Assembly: GCF_038066635.1 (NCBI RefSeq)
Contig: NZ_JBBUTI010000005.1
Span: 326,618 to 390,617 of the forward strand
Origin: Ideonella margarita
GTDB taxonomy: Bacteria; Pseudomonadota; Gammaproteobacteria; Burkholderiales; Burkholderiaceae_C
Length of the DNA stretch: 64,000 nucleotides
Reading direction: 5' to 3'
Both the position numbers and the translations under genes were made by a program. Below the pieces are notes generated by a model. The model did not search any database. It saw nothing but the letters and a program-made list of their open reading frames with translations, and was not told the origin of the DNA. Positions 52,635 through 60,755 of this stretch are shown here, piece by piece (within the stretch, counting starts at the first letter, position 1; each line of letters opens with the position of its first letter).

Positions 52635-54482
52635 ATGTCCTGGGCTGGAAAACTGCTTCGCGTCAACCTCACCACCGGCACCGTCAGTGCCGAACCGCTG
52701 CGCATGGATTGGGCTCGCGCCTACCTCGGCTCACGCGGGCTGGCCACCAAATACCTCGTCGAGGAAATCGACGCCAAGGTCGACCCGCTGTCGCCTGACA
52801 ACAAGATCATCTGGTCCACCGGCCCGCTGACGGGCACCATGGCCTCCACCGGCGGCCGCTACACCGTGGTCACCAAGGGCCCGCTGACCGGTGCCATCGC
52901 CTGCTCCAACTCGGGCGGCTACTGGGGCGCCGAACTGAAGATGGCCGGCTGGGACATGGTCATCTTCGAAGGCCGCTCACCGAAGCCGGTTTACCTGTCG
53001 ATCGAGAATGACCAGGCCGTGCTGAAGGACGCTGCGCACCTCTGGGGCAAGACCGTCTGGGACACCGAAGCCGCCATCAAGACCGCCCATCAAGACCCGC
53101 TGGCCCGCGTGTCCAGCATCGGCGGCGCCGGTGAGAACCAGGTGCTGTTCGCCGCCGTGGTGAATGACCTGCACCGAGCGGCCGGCCGCTCGGGCGTGGG
53201 CGCCGTGATGGGCAGCAAGAACCTGAAGGCCGTGGTGGTGCGTGGCACCCTGGGCGTGGGCAACCTGTCCAACCCGAAGGAATTCATGAAAGTGGTGGCC
53301 GAGAAGAAGAAGATTCTTCACGAGAACGCCGTGACCGGCCAGGGCCTGCCCACCTACGGCACCCAGGTGCTGATGAGCGTGATCAACGAAGTGGGCGCCC
53401 TGCCCACCCGCAACCACCGCGACGTGCAGTTTGAAGGCGCCGGCCAGATCGGTGCCGAGGCCATGGCCACCCCGCGCGCCACCGACGGCAAGAAGCCGCT
53501 GGTGACCAACCAGGCCTGCTTCGGCTGCACCATCGCCTGCGGCCGCATCCAGAAGATCGACCAGGGCCACTTCACGGTCGAGAACAAGCCGCAGTACTGG
53601 GGCGCCTCGGGCGGCCTGGAGTACGAAGCCGCTTGGGCGCTGGGTGCTGCCAACGGCGTGAACGACCTCGACACCCTGCAATACGCCAACGTGCTGTGCA
53701 ACGAGCACGGCATGGACCCCATCACCTTCGGCGCCACCATCGGCGCCGTGATGGAGCTGTATGAAATGGGCGTGCTGACCAAGGAGCAGATCGGCATCGA
53801 CGCCAAGTTCGGCTCGGCGCAGGCACTGGCCTACTTCGCCGAAATCACGGCCAAGGGCGAAGGCTTCGGCAAGGAAATCGGTCTGGGCTCGAAGCGCCTG
53901 ACCGCCAAGTACGGCCACCCCGACCTGAGCATGAGCGTCAAGGGCCAGGAGTTCCCGGCCTACGACGGTCGCGGCATCCAGGGCATTGGCCTGGCCTACG
54001 CCACCAGCAACCGCGGCGCCTGCCACCTGCGCGGCTACACCATCGCCTCGGAAGTGCTGGGCATCCCGGTCAAGACGGACCCGCTGGAGAGCAACGGCAA
54101 GCCCGAGCTGGTCAAGGCCTTCCAGGACGCCACTGCCGCCTTCGACGCCGCCGGCATCTGCATCTTCACCAGCTTCGCCTGGGGCCTGGCCGATGTGCAG
54201 CCGCAAGTGGCCGCGGCCTGCGGTGACGAGTTCACGCTCGACAACCTCAACACCATCGGCGAGCGCATCTGGAACATGGAGCGCGACTTCAACAACCGCG
54301 CCGGCTTCACGTCGAAGGACGACAGCCTGCCCAAGCGCCTGCTGACCGAACCCGCCAAGACCGGCCCGGCCAAGGGCATGGTCAGCAAGCTCGGCGAGAT
54401 GCTGCCGGTCTACTACGACATCCGCGGCTGGGACGCCGATGGCCAACTCAAGCCGGAGACCCGCAGCCGACTCGGCTTGTGA
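52635..54482 (+). CDS. aorB: Tungsten-dependent aldehyde ferredoxin oxidoreductase, catalytic subunit
   Basis: 615 aa. N-terminal MSWAGKLLRVNLTTG and the bis-pterin-binding GGRYTVVTKGPLTGA are AOR signatures. 4Fe-4S ligands C295-x2-C298-x3-C302 and C509 are all present. GLEYEAAWALG (327-337) and NRGACHLRGYT (459-469) match the pterin and active-site stretches. It oxidises aldehydes to acids with a W-bis-molybdopterin. The ATG at 52635 has an AAGGAG site; a long upstream frame overlaps aorA in another reading frame and is rejected. Confidence 0.93.
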   Translation: MSWAGKLLRVNLTTGTVSAEPLRMDWARAYLGSRGLATKYLVEEIDAKVDPLSPDNKIIWSTGPLTGTMASTGGRYTVVTKGPLTGAIACSNSGGYWGAELKMAGWDMVIFEGRSPKPVYLSIENDQAVLKDAAHLWGKTVWDTEAAIKTAHQDPLARVSSIGGAGENQVLFAAVVNDLHRAAGRSGVGAVMGSKNLKAVVVRGTLGVGNLSNPKEFMKVVAEKKKILHENAVTGQGLPTYGTQVLMSVINEVGALPTRNHRDVQFEGAGQIGAEAMATPRATDGKKPLVTNQACFGCTIACGRIQKIDQGHFTVENKPQYWGASGGLEYEAAWALGAANGVNDLDTLQYANVLCNEHGMDPITFGATIGAVMELYEMGVLTKEQIGIDAKFGSAQALAYFAEITAKGEGFGKEIGLGSKRLTAKYGHPDLSMSVKGQEFPAYDGRGIQGIGLAYATSNRGACHLRGYTIASEVLGIPVKTDPLESNGKPELVKAFQDATAAFDAAGICIFTSFAWGLADVQPQVAAACGDEFTLDNLNTIGERIWNMERDFNNRAGFTSKDDSLPKRLLTEPAKTGPAKGMVSKLGEMLPVYYDIRGWDADGQLKPETRSRLGL

Positions 54483-54518
54483 ACCCCTGAGCCCTGAGTG
54501 GCCAGGCACCTGATGCCC

Positions 54519-54550
54519 ACGGGCGGCCCTTGCGCCGCCCGTTCCTTCTT
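54519..54550 (+). terminator. Intra-operon hairpin between aorB and aorC
   Basis: ACGGGCGGC, 6-base loop, GCCGCCCGT followed by TCCTTCTT. It looks like a partial terminator that could lower expression of the downstream FAD and maturation genes relative to aorAB. Confidence 0.55.
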
Positions 54551-54570
54551 CAAAGGCAAAGAGCAGCCCC

Positions 54571-55857
54571 ATGAAACACATCATTCTTGGTGCCGGACCG
54601 GCGGGCGTCATCGCCGCCGAGACCATCCGCAAGCACGCCCCGCACGATGAAATCGTCGTCATCGGTGACGAGCCCGAGGCGCCCTACTCCCGCATGGCGA
54701 TTCCCTACCTGCTGATCGGCAAGGTGGGTGAAGAAGGCACGCACCTGCGGCACACGCCGGGGCATTTCGAGGCCCTGGGCGTACGCGTGTTGCGTGGCCT
54801 GCGCGCCACCCGCATCGACGTCGATGCACGCGCGGTGGAAACAAGCGACGGTGCGCGGCACGGCTTTGACAAGCTGCTGATCGCCACCGGATCCTCGCCC
54901 GCCACGCCGCCCATTCCGGGCATCCAGGGGCCCGGCGTGCACACCTGCTGGACGCTGGAAGATGCGCGCGCCATCATGGCCCTGGCCCAGCCGGACGCAC
55001 GGGTGCTGCAACTGGGCGCGGGCTTCATCGGCTGCATCATCATGGAAGCGCTCGCGATGCGCGGCGTGCAGCTGACGGTGGTGGAAATGGGCGACCGCAT
55101 GGTGCCCCGCATGATGGGCCCCACCGCCGGCCGGATGATCAAGGACTGGTGCGAAGCCAAGGGCGTGCGGGTGCACACCGGTGCGCGCGTGGACGCGGTG
55201 GAGCGCCAACCTGGCGGCAGTGCGCCGATGCAGGTGAAGCTCTCAACCGGCGCGGTGCTGGACGCCGATCTGGTCATCAGCGCCACCGGCGTGCGGCCCA
55301 ACATCGGCTTTCTCGAAAACTCCGGTATCACCTGCCTGGTGGGTGTGCTGACCGACCAGCACCTGCAAACCAATGTGCCGGGCATCTATGCGGCCGGTGA
55401 TTGCGCCGAGGCGTTCGACAAGGTCAGCGGCAAGACCATCGTCAGCGCCATCCAGCCCAACGCGGCTGAGCAGGCCCGCGTGGCTGCACTGAACATGGTG
55501 GGCCGCGGCGCCGAGCTGAAGGGTGTCACCCAGATCAATGTGCTCGACACGCTGGGCATGATCTCCGCCAGCTTCGGCCTGTGGGACGGCGTGCCCGGCG
55601 GGCAACATGTGGAGCTGACGGACGAAGCCGCCGGCCGCCACCTCAGCCTGCAGTTCGATCAGAACCGGCTGGTGGGCTGCAATGCCATTGGCTGGACCGA
55701 GCATGTGGGCGTGATGCGCGGCCTGGTGGAAGGCCAGGTGCCGCTGGGCGACTGGAAAGCCCGCCTGCTGGACGACCCGACGCAGTTGATGGCCGCCTAC
55801 CTGGCCTGCGCGCAGGCCCAGCAGCACCCCGGCCTGCTGAAGACGGGGGCACACTGA
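54571..55857 (+). CDS. aorC: FAD/NAD(P)-binding oxidoreductase subunit of AOR
   Basis: 428 aa of the pyridine nucleotide-disulfide oxidoreductase fold. FAD motif MKHIILGAGPAGVIAAE, ATGSSPATP, NAD motif VLQLGAGFIGCIIMEAL, and the second FAD motif GIYAAGDCAE. In the Aromatoleum AOR this subunit allows NAD+ to be the electron acceptor. No redox-active CxxxxC is visible at the N-terminus, as expected for an electron-transfer subunit. Confidence 0.88.
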   Translation: MKHIILGAGPAGVIAAETIRKHAPHDEIVVIGDEPEAPYSRMAIPYLLIGKVGEEGTHLRHTPGHFEALGVRVLRGLRATRIDVDARAVETSDGARHGFDKLLIATGSSPATPPIPGIQGPGVHTCWTLEDARAIMALAQPDARVLQLGAGFIGCIIMEALAMRGVQLTVVEMGDRMVPRMMGPTAGRMIKDWCEAKGVRVHTGARVDAVERQPGGSAPMQVKLSTGAVLDADLVISATGVRPNIGFLENSGITCLVGVLTDQHLQTNVPGIYAAGDCAEAFDKVSGKTIVSAIQPNAAEQARVAALNMVGRGAELKGVTQINVLDTLGMISASFGLWDGVPGGQHVELTDEAAGRHLSLQFDQNRLVGCNAIGWTEHVGVMRGLVEGQVPLGDWKARLLDDPTQLMAAYLACAQAQQHPGLLKTGAH

Positions 55858-55861
55858 GCCC

Positions 55862-56116
55862 ATGCAGATCACCTTCAAGCTCTTCGCCAGCCTGACCGAC
55901 CACCTGCCGCCCGACAAGCGGGTGGGCAACCAGATGAGCCTGACCGTGCCCGACGGCGCCACCATCGCCCAGATCATCGAGCCGTTCAACCTGCCACCGA
56001 AGCTGGTGCATCTGGTGCTGATCAACGGCACCTATGTGGCGCCGGCCGACCGGGCGGAACGCGCCCTGGCCGACGGAGACGCCCTGGCCATCTGGCCGCC
56101 GATTGCCGGCGGCTGA
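55862..56116 (+). CDS. aorD: MoaD/ThiS-family sulfur carrier of the AOR operon
   Basis: 84 aa ubiquitin-fold protein ending in the essential Gly-Gly (IAGG). VLINGTYVAPADRAERALADGDALAIWPPIAGG is typical of MoaD-like proteins. It starts 4 bases after aorC. Probably supplies dithiolene sulfur for the tungsten pterin cofactor; AorD naming follows the described AOR operon and is an inference. Confidence 0.82.
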   Translation: MQITFKLFASLTDHLPPDKRVGNQMSLTVPDGATIAQIIEPFNLPPKLVHLVLINGTYVAPADRAERALADGDALAIWPPIAGG

Positions 56117-56126
56117 GCGGGCACAG

Positions 56127-56426
56127 ATGGGTGTGGTGGCCGAGCAGTTCGAGCGCGACACCGGCGGCACGCTCGCCGATTGGCACGGCTGGTTGCCGCC
56201 GGCCTGCCACGGACACGCCTTGACGTTCACCGGGCCGCAGCAGGCGCAGGTGCAGATGGGCGCAGGCAGCCTGACGCTGGACTGGCAGGCGCTGCCGCCG
56301 CGGCGCCTCGGCCTGACGAAGCTGCCACACCTGCTGGTGCGCTACCGGTTTGACGGCGTGCCCGATGAAGAACGCGCCCGGTTCATGCGGGTTTTTGACC
56401 TGCACATGCACCGGGGCGGCGGCTGA
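56127..56426 (+). CDS. Conserved-looking 99-aa protein of unknown function in the AOR operon
   Basis: I do not recognise this family. It starts 10 bases after the MoaD-like gene, same strand and codon style, so it is probably a real operon member. No cysteines except one (PACHGH), no membrane segment. Notable stretches are GWLPPACHGH, DWQALPPRRLGLTKLPHLLVRYRF and a C-terminus FMRVFDLHMHRGGG. The terminal Gly run echoes, but does not match, sulfur carriers. A cofactor-maturation or subunit-assembly role is suggested only by position. Confidence 0.6.
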   Translation: MGVVAEQFERDTGGTLADWHGWLPPACHGHALTFTGPQQAQVQMGAGSLTLDWQALPPRRLGLTKLPHLLVRYRFDGVPDEERARFMRVFDLHMHRGGG

Positions 56427-56461
56427 TACGCATTTGCGCATCGCGCGGCACAATCCAGCCC

Positions 56462-57649
56462 ATGCAATCGCGTGGCGTTCACCTTCAATACACCTACCAG
56501 GCCGCTGACCAGCGGGGCTCCGAGCTGCACAACCCGCTGTTCGATCTGTTGAACGCGGTGCGTGAGCACGGCTCCATCCAAAACGCGGCCAAGGCCATGG
56601 GGGCGTCGTACCGGCATGTCTGGGGCGCGCTCAAGCACTGGGAAGACGTGCTGGGCGAGAAGCTCGTCACCTGGGCGCAAGGCCAGCCAGCCCGGCTCAC
56701 CCCCTTCGCCGACCGCCTGCTGTGGGCCGAAACCCGTGCCCGCACCCGCCTGACGCCGCACATCGAGGCGCTGCGCGCCGAGCTGGAACGCGTGATGAGC
56801 GAAGCCCTGGACGGCAGTCAGCATGTGCTGACGGTGATGGCCAGCCACGACATGGCGCTGCCCCTGCTGCGCGACGTGGCCAGCCAGCAGCAGCGCCTGC
56901 ACATCGACCTGAAATTCACCGGCAGCCTCGACGCACTGCGCGCCTTGGCCGAAGGCCGTTGCCTGGTGGCCGGCTTCCATGTGGCTCGGCTGGAAGGCCA
57001 GGCGGGCCTGTTTTCGCAGGCGCTCAAGCCGCTGCTCAAGCCGGGCCGCCACAAGCTGATCGGCTGCACCACGCGCACCCAGGGCCTGGTGGTGGCGCGC
57101 AACAACCCGCTGCGCCTGAATCTGCTGCAAGACCTGAGCAAACCCGGCGTGCGCTTTTTGAACCGGCAGGCGGGCTCGGCCACACGCCTGTTGACCGAAC
57201 ACCTGCTGCAGGAAGAAGGCATCGCGCCGACCCTGCTGCACGGCTGGAACGACCCGCCCGAAGACAGCCACCTGGCCGTGGCCGCGGCCATTGCCAGCGG
57301 CGTGGCCGATGTGGGCGTGGGCATCGAGGCCGCCGCGCAATCCTTCGGCCTGGATTTCATTCCGCTGATCGAGGAAGACTATTTCCTGGTCTGCCTGAAA
57401 GACGCGCTCGACCACCCGGCGGTGCTGAAGCTGCGTGATGCGCTGTCGGGCAGCGCCTGGCAAACCCAGCTCGACACCCTGCCCGGCTACCTGCCGGCGC
57501 GCAGCGGCGAGGTGCTGTCACTCACCCGCGCCCTGCCCTGGTGGAGCTACCGCAGCCCACGGCCGGCCGTTGCTGGTGAGCCTGCTGAGGAAGCCGCGGA
57601 TGACGCGGCCGATGAAGCCGTGATCGATGCCGGGCGAGTGCCTGAGTGA
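56462..57649 (+). CDS. ModE-type HTH regulator with periplasmic-binding-like sensor domain
   Basis: 395 aa. N-terminal winged HTH of ModE/LysR type (about 24-95: LLNAVREHGSIQNAAKAMGASYRHVWGALKHWEDVLGEKLV) and a C-terminal PBP-like domain (about 118-345: LTVMASHDMALPLLRD, LHIDLKFTGSLDALRALAEGRC, NNPLRLNLLQDLSKPGVRFLNRQAGSATR). The combination is common in regulators of Mo/W genes. As last gene of the tungsten island it probably senses the oxyanion or cofactor state. A -10-like CACAAT ends seven bases before the ATG. An acidic tail ends the protein. Confidence 0.82.
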   Translation: MQSRGVHLQYTYQAADQRGSELHNPLFDLLNAVREHGSIQNAAKAMGASYRHVWGALKHWEDVLGEKLVTWAQGQPARLTPFADRLLWAETRARTRLTPHIEALRAELERVMSEALDGSQHVLTVMASHDMALPLLRDVASQQQRLHIDLKFTGSLDALRALAEGRCLVAGFHVARLEGQAGLFSQALKPLLKPGRHKLIGCTTRTQGLVVARNNPLRLNLLQDLSKPGVRFLNRQAGSATRLLTEHLLQEEGIAPTLLHGWNDPPEDSHLAVAAAIASGVADVGVGIEAAAQSFGLDFIPLIEEDYFLVCLKDALDHPAVLKLRDALSGSAWQTQLDTLPGYLPARSGEVLSLTRALPWWSYRSPRPAVAGEPAEEAADDAADEAVIDAGRVPE

Positions 57650-57668
57650 ACGCCGGATCGACTGACCT

Positions 57669-57689
57669 CGGCTGAGTTCAACTGAGCCG
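57669..57689. terminator. Hairpin between convergent regulator and xdhC genes
   Basis: CGGCT-G-AGT..ACT-G-AGCCG, a stem with one G-G mismatch and a 3-base loop, in the 53-base gap between the two stop codons. Confidence 0.4.
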
Positions 57690-57702
57690 GCCGGCAAGCG
57701 CC

Positions 57703-58701
57703 TCAAACCACGCAACCCGGGCCGCTGTCAGTGCCTGGCTGCAGGCGGATGGGCTCGGGAATGCGGAAGCCGTAACGCTCGGCCGTCAATTCGGCCAGGA
57801 TGGCCACGGCGATTTCCGGTGGCGTGCGCGCCCCGTTTTTCAAACCCACCGGGCCGTGCAGCCGGCTCAGCTCAGCCTCGGTCAAACCGAAGTGTTCGGC
57901 CAGCCGCTGCTTGCGCTTGTCCTGGTTCAGCCGTGAGCCGATGGCGCCGATATAAAACGCCGGTGAACGCAGCGCCTCCATCAGCGCCAGGTCGTCCAGC
58001 TTGGGGTCGTGGGTGAGCGCGATCACCGCCGTGTGCGCGTCGGGCGCAAAGGCCTGCACGGCGTCGTCCGGCATGCTGCGCAGGCGCTGCACGCCCGGCA
58101 TGTCAGGCAGGTATTCCTCGCGCGGGTCGCACACCACCACCTGGTAATCCAGCGCCAGCGCCATGCTGGCCAGGTACTGGGTCATCTGGCCGGCGCCGAT
58201 CAGCAGCAAGCGCCAGCTGGGCCCGTGCACGCTCATCAATTGATCGACACTCAAGCGCAGCTGATCGGGGCCGGTGGCGGTGCTCAACTGCACTGCCCCA
58301 GTGGCCAGGGTGAGTTCACGCAGAACGCGTGTGCCGGCATCCAGCTGCGTCAGCAAGGCATTGATCTGGCTGTGCGGGCGCACCGGCTCCAGCACCAGCT
58401 CCAGCGTGCCGCCACAGGGCAAGCCAAAGCGCGCAGCCTCGTCGCCACTGACGCCGTAACGCACCACCTGTGGCAACTCGGTGGCCACGGCGCCTTCCCG
58501 CACCCGGGTGATCAGGTCGTCCTCGATGCAGCCGCCTGACACCGAACCGGCCACGAGGCCGTCATCACGAATCGCCACCAGCGCGCCCACCGGCCTCGGA
58601 GCAGAACCCCAGGTGCGGGTGACGGTGCCCAGCACCACGGCATGGCCGGCTTGCTGCCAGGATTGAACCTGACGCAGCACTTGAAGATCGACGTTGTCCA
58701 T
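57703..58701 (-). CDS. XdhC-family molybdoenzyme maturation protein
   Basis: 332 aa. XdhC_CoxI domain at the N-terminus (GSAPRPVGALVAI, GSVSGGCIEDDL) and a Rossmann XdhC_C domain (LLLIGAGQMTQYLASMA, AIGSRLNQDKRKQRL, PVGLKNGARTPPEIAVAILAELTA). Family members bind Mo cofactor, sulfurate it and deliver it to xanthine dehydrogenase-type enzymes. No hydroxylase gene is in the window; the MocA-like protein at 7621 is in the same functional field. Confidence 0.87.
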   Translation of the reverse strand: MDNVDLQVLRQVQSWQQAGHAVVLGTVTRTWGSAPRPVGALVAIRDDGLVAGSVSGGCIEDDLITRVREGAVATELPQVVRYGVSGDEAARFGLPCGGTLELVLEPVRPHSQINALLTQLDAGTRVLRELTLATGAVQLSTATGPDQLRLSVDQLMSVHGPSWRLLLIGAGQMTQYLASMALALDYQVVVCDPREEYLPDMPGVQRLRSMPDDAVQAFAPDAHTAVIALTHDPKLDDLALMEALRSPAFYIGAIGSRLNQDKRKQRLAEHFGLTEAELSRLHGPVGLKNGARTPPEIAVAILAELTAERYGFRIPEPIRLQPGTDSGPGCVV

Positions 58702-58768
58702 TGGGCGAGGATGATGACACGGCCGGCCAGCACCGCGCTTGGGCGGGGTCTCCGGCGCGCCCGCGGTT

Positions 58769-59302
58769 TCAGCGCGCGATGGCCGGGTACAGGTCTTCCA
58801 TCCAGACGACCTCGTCGGAGTACGACTGCAGGTCCGCCGACATGTTGGCGTGCAGCCCGCTGACCCAGATTTCCTTCTTCAGGTCGGACTTGACATACGA
58901 GATCGCCTGCTCGAAATCGCCATCGCCCGCCGAGAGGATCAGCCGGTCATAAACGCCCTGCACGGCCAGCTTGATGATGAGCGTTGCGATGGCCACGTCC
59001 ACGCCCTTCTGCACTTCGCGCGTGAAGTGCTCGGCGCAATTCGGGCAGTCCTGGTGCGAGTCCTTCAGCCGGAACAGCTCAACCCGCACTTTCGGGCCGC
59101 GCGGCGGCGCCGATTTCATCCAGGTGTGAAACGCGTTCTGCTGGTCGGCCGACGGATCGCGGCTGGAGTTCAGGTAGTAGCTCTCGTAGATCGGCCCGCC
59201 GTTCAGCCGAATCAGCTCGTTCTTGAGCTTGAGATAGTCAAACGGCCGCGATTTGCCGACGTTGAAGAGGTAGGCGCCGTCGATGATCCAGGCGGTCCGC
59301 AT
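58769..59302 (-). CDS. NYN-domain protein (LabA/DUF88 type, PIN-like nuclease fold)
   Basis: 177 aa. Conserved acidic residues typical of NYN domains: WIIDGAYLF near the start, KGVDVAIATLIIKLA and LILSAGDGDFEQAI. These form the metal site of PIN-like ribonucleases. A CPNC pair in the middle may bind zinc. The start at 59302 is 1 base from the aroQ stop, so it is translationally linked. Its RNA target is unknown. Confidence 0.8.
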   Translation of the reverse strand: MRTAWIIDGAYLFNVGKSRPFDYLKLKNELIRLNGGPIYESYYLNSSRDPSADQQNAFHTWMKSAPPRGPKVRVELFRLKDSHQDCPNCAEHFTREVQKGVDVAIATLIIKLAVQGVYDRLILSAGDGDFEQAISYVKSDLKKEIWVSGLHANMSADLQSYSDEVVWMEDLYPAIAR

Positions 59303-59303
59303 G

Positions 59304-59741
59304 TCAGGCCGCCAGCTTGCGCACGGCAAACTGCAGCGCAGCGCTGTAGCCAAACACGCCCAGGCCGGCGATCACGCCTTCGGCGATGCCCGAGATGTAG
59401 GAGTGGTGACGGAACTCTTCGCGCTTGTGCACGTTGCTCACATGCACTTCCACCACCGGCAGGGCCACGCCAGCCAGGGCATCACGCAGGGCCACGCTGG
59501 TGTGCGTCCAGCCGCCCGGGTTGATGACGATGTAGCGCGTGCCGTCAAGGCGTGCCGCATGGATGCGGTCGATCATCGCGCCTTCGTGGTTGGTCTGGAA
59601 ACACTGCGCGGCATGGCCGGCTGCGGTGGCCTCTTCAACGAAGCGACGCTCGACATCGGCGAGCGTGTCTGCACCGTAGATGTGGGGCTCGCGGGTGCCC
59701 AGCAGGTTCAGGTTGGGGCCGTTCAGCAGCAGGAGGCTCAT
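59304..59741 (-). CDS. aroQ: Type II 3-dehydroquinate dehydratase
   Basis: 145 aa. Interconverts 3-dehydroquinate and 3-dehydroshikimate. NGPNLNLLGTREPHIYG with catalytic Tyr22, FQTNHEGAMIDRIHAA, INPGGWTHTSVALRDAL, VEVHVSNVHKREEFRHHSYIS. Its position behind a TRAP transporter and a split dehydroshikimate dehydratase points to quinate catabolism rather than only biosynthesis. Confidence 0.95.
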   Translation of the reverse strand: MSLLLLNGPNLNLLGTREPHIYGADTLADVERRFVEEATAAGHAAQCFQTNHEGAMIDRIHAARLDGTRYIVINPGGWTHTSVALRDALAGVALPVVEVHVSNVHKREEFRHHSYISGIAEGVIAGLGVFGYSAALQFAVRKLAA

Positions 59742-59829
59742 GGTGCGCAGGTCAGTGAGTGAATGGATTCAGCAGGCCGCACAGTGTGCCCCAAACCGGC
59801 ACCGCGGCGCCCATGCCGCGGGCAGCGGA

Positions 59830-60744
59830 TCAGGGCGACATGGCCCGCAGCCGCATCGCGCCGGGCAGCGGCACCGACCGGCGCAGCACACCCTCCGCCA
59901 GCCACAGCGCGCTTTGTCGCGCACGCTCGGCCACCACGGGCAGCGGCAGTTGCTGGTAGTCGTCGTTGAAGACTTCAAAGCTGTAGTCGCCGCGGTAACC
60001 CATGCCGTCGAGCTTGCGCACCAGGCTCGACAGCGCCTGGGTGTGCACGCCCTCACCTGGGAACACGCGGAAGTGGCGGGCCGTGTCGATGCGCTCTTGC
60101 ACCGTGCGGGTTTCCTGCCACATGAAGTCCGACAGCTGCACCAGCCAGATGCGGGCGGGGTCCACGTCGTCCAGCAGGCTGAGTGAGGTGGCTGTGGCGA
60201 ACTGGTGATAAGAATCAATGCCCAGGCCCAGGTTGGGCATGTCGGCACGCTCCACCGCTTCCCAGGCCTGGTGCACCTCGTTGATGTGCCGGCCCCAGGA
60301 CAAGCCCTCGAACGCCACCTTGATGCCGTGCGGCAGCGCCAGCATGGCCAGCTTGCGCAGGTCACGCGCCACGGCATCCATGTCGCCCACCGCATGCTGC
60401 GAGGTGGAACTGCAGGCCAGCAACACCTTGGCGCCCAGCTCGCGCGCCATCAGGATCATCTGCTTGGCGATGTCGACCTTGTAGCTGTGCAGGTGGCCCG
60501 ACAGGCCTTCAAAGTCGCGCAGCACCTGGAAGCCGGTGACCCGCAGGCCGCTGTCGCGCACGGCCTGCACCGCGGCGTCCATGCCCTGCGGGTGGCCGAC
60601 GATGTCGCGGGCCGCCAGCATGATCTGGCCGAAGCCCGCAGCGCGCACGGCCTTGAGCTTGGCCTCCAGCGGGCCGGCGAGCGTGATGGTGTCCATGCCG
60701 AAATCGGCGATGTGGCCTTGCAAGGCGGTTTGAGTGGTGTGCAT
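59830..60744 (-). CDS. TIM-barrel 3-dehydroshikimate dehydratase-like protein (N-half of QuiC1)
   Basis: 304 aa, sugar-phosphate isomerase/AP endonuclease family 2 fold. Four metal ligands are in the expected order: Glu in AFEGLSWG, Asp in GIDSYHQF, Gln in LVQLSDFMW and Glu in FEVFND. This matches the catalytic half of QuiC1, which dehydrates 3-dehydroshikimate to protocatechuate. In Pseudomonas that domain is fused to an HPPD-like domain; here the latter is the preceding gene. The ATG at 60744 has GAGG upstream; a TTG at 60759 overlaps the upstream stop. Confidence 0.75.
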   Translation of the reverse strand: MHTTQTALQGHIADFGMDTITLAGPLEAKLKAVRAAGFGQIMLAARDIVGHPQGMDAAVQAVRDSGLRVTGFQVLRDFEGLSGHLHSYKVDIAKQMILMARELGAKVLLACSSTSQHAVGDMDAVARDLRKLAMLALPHGIKVAFEGLSWGRHINEVHQAWEAVERADMPNLGLGIDSYHQFATATSLSLLDDVDPARIWLVQLSDFMWQETRTVQERIDTARHFRVFPGEGVHTQALSSLVRKLDGMGYRGDYSFEVFNDDYQQLPLPVVAERARQSALWLAEGVLRRSVPLPGAMRLRAMSP

Positions 60745-60755
60745 GGCTGCGGGCC

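Noticed and set aside
52977..54662. 561-aa open frame on the minus strand
   Set aside because: Antisense to aorB, which carries a complete set of AOR motifs.
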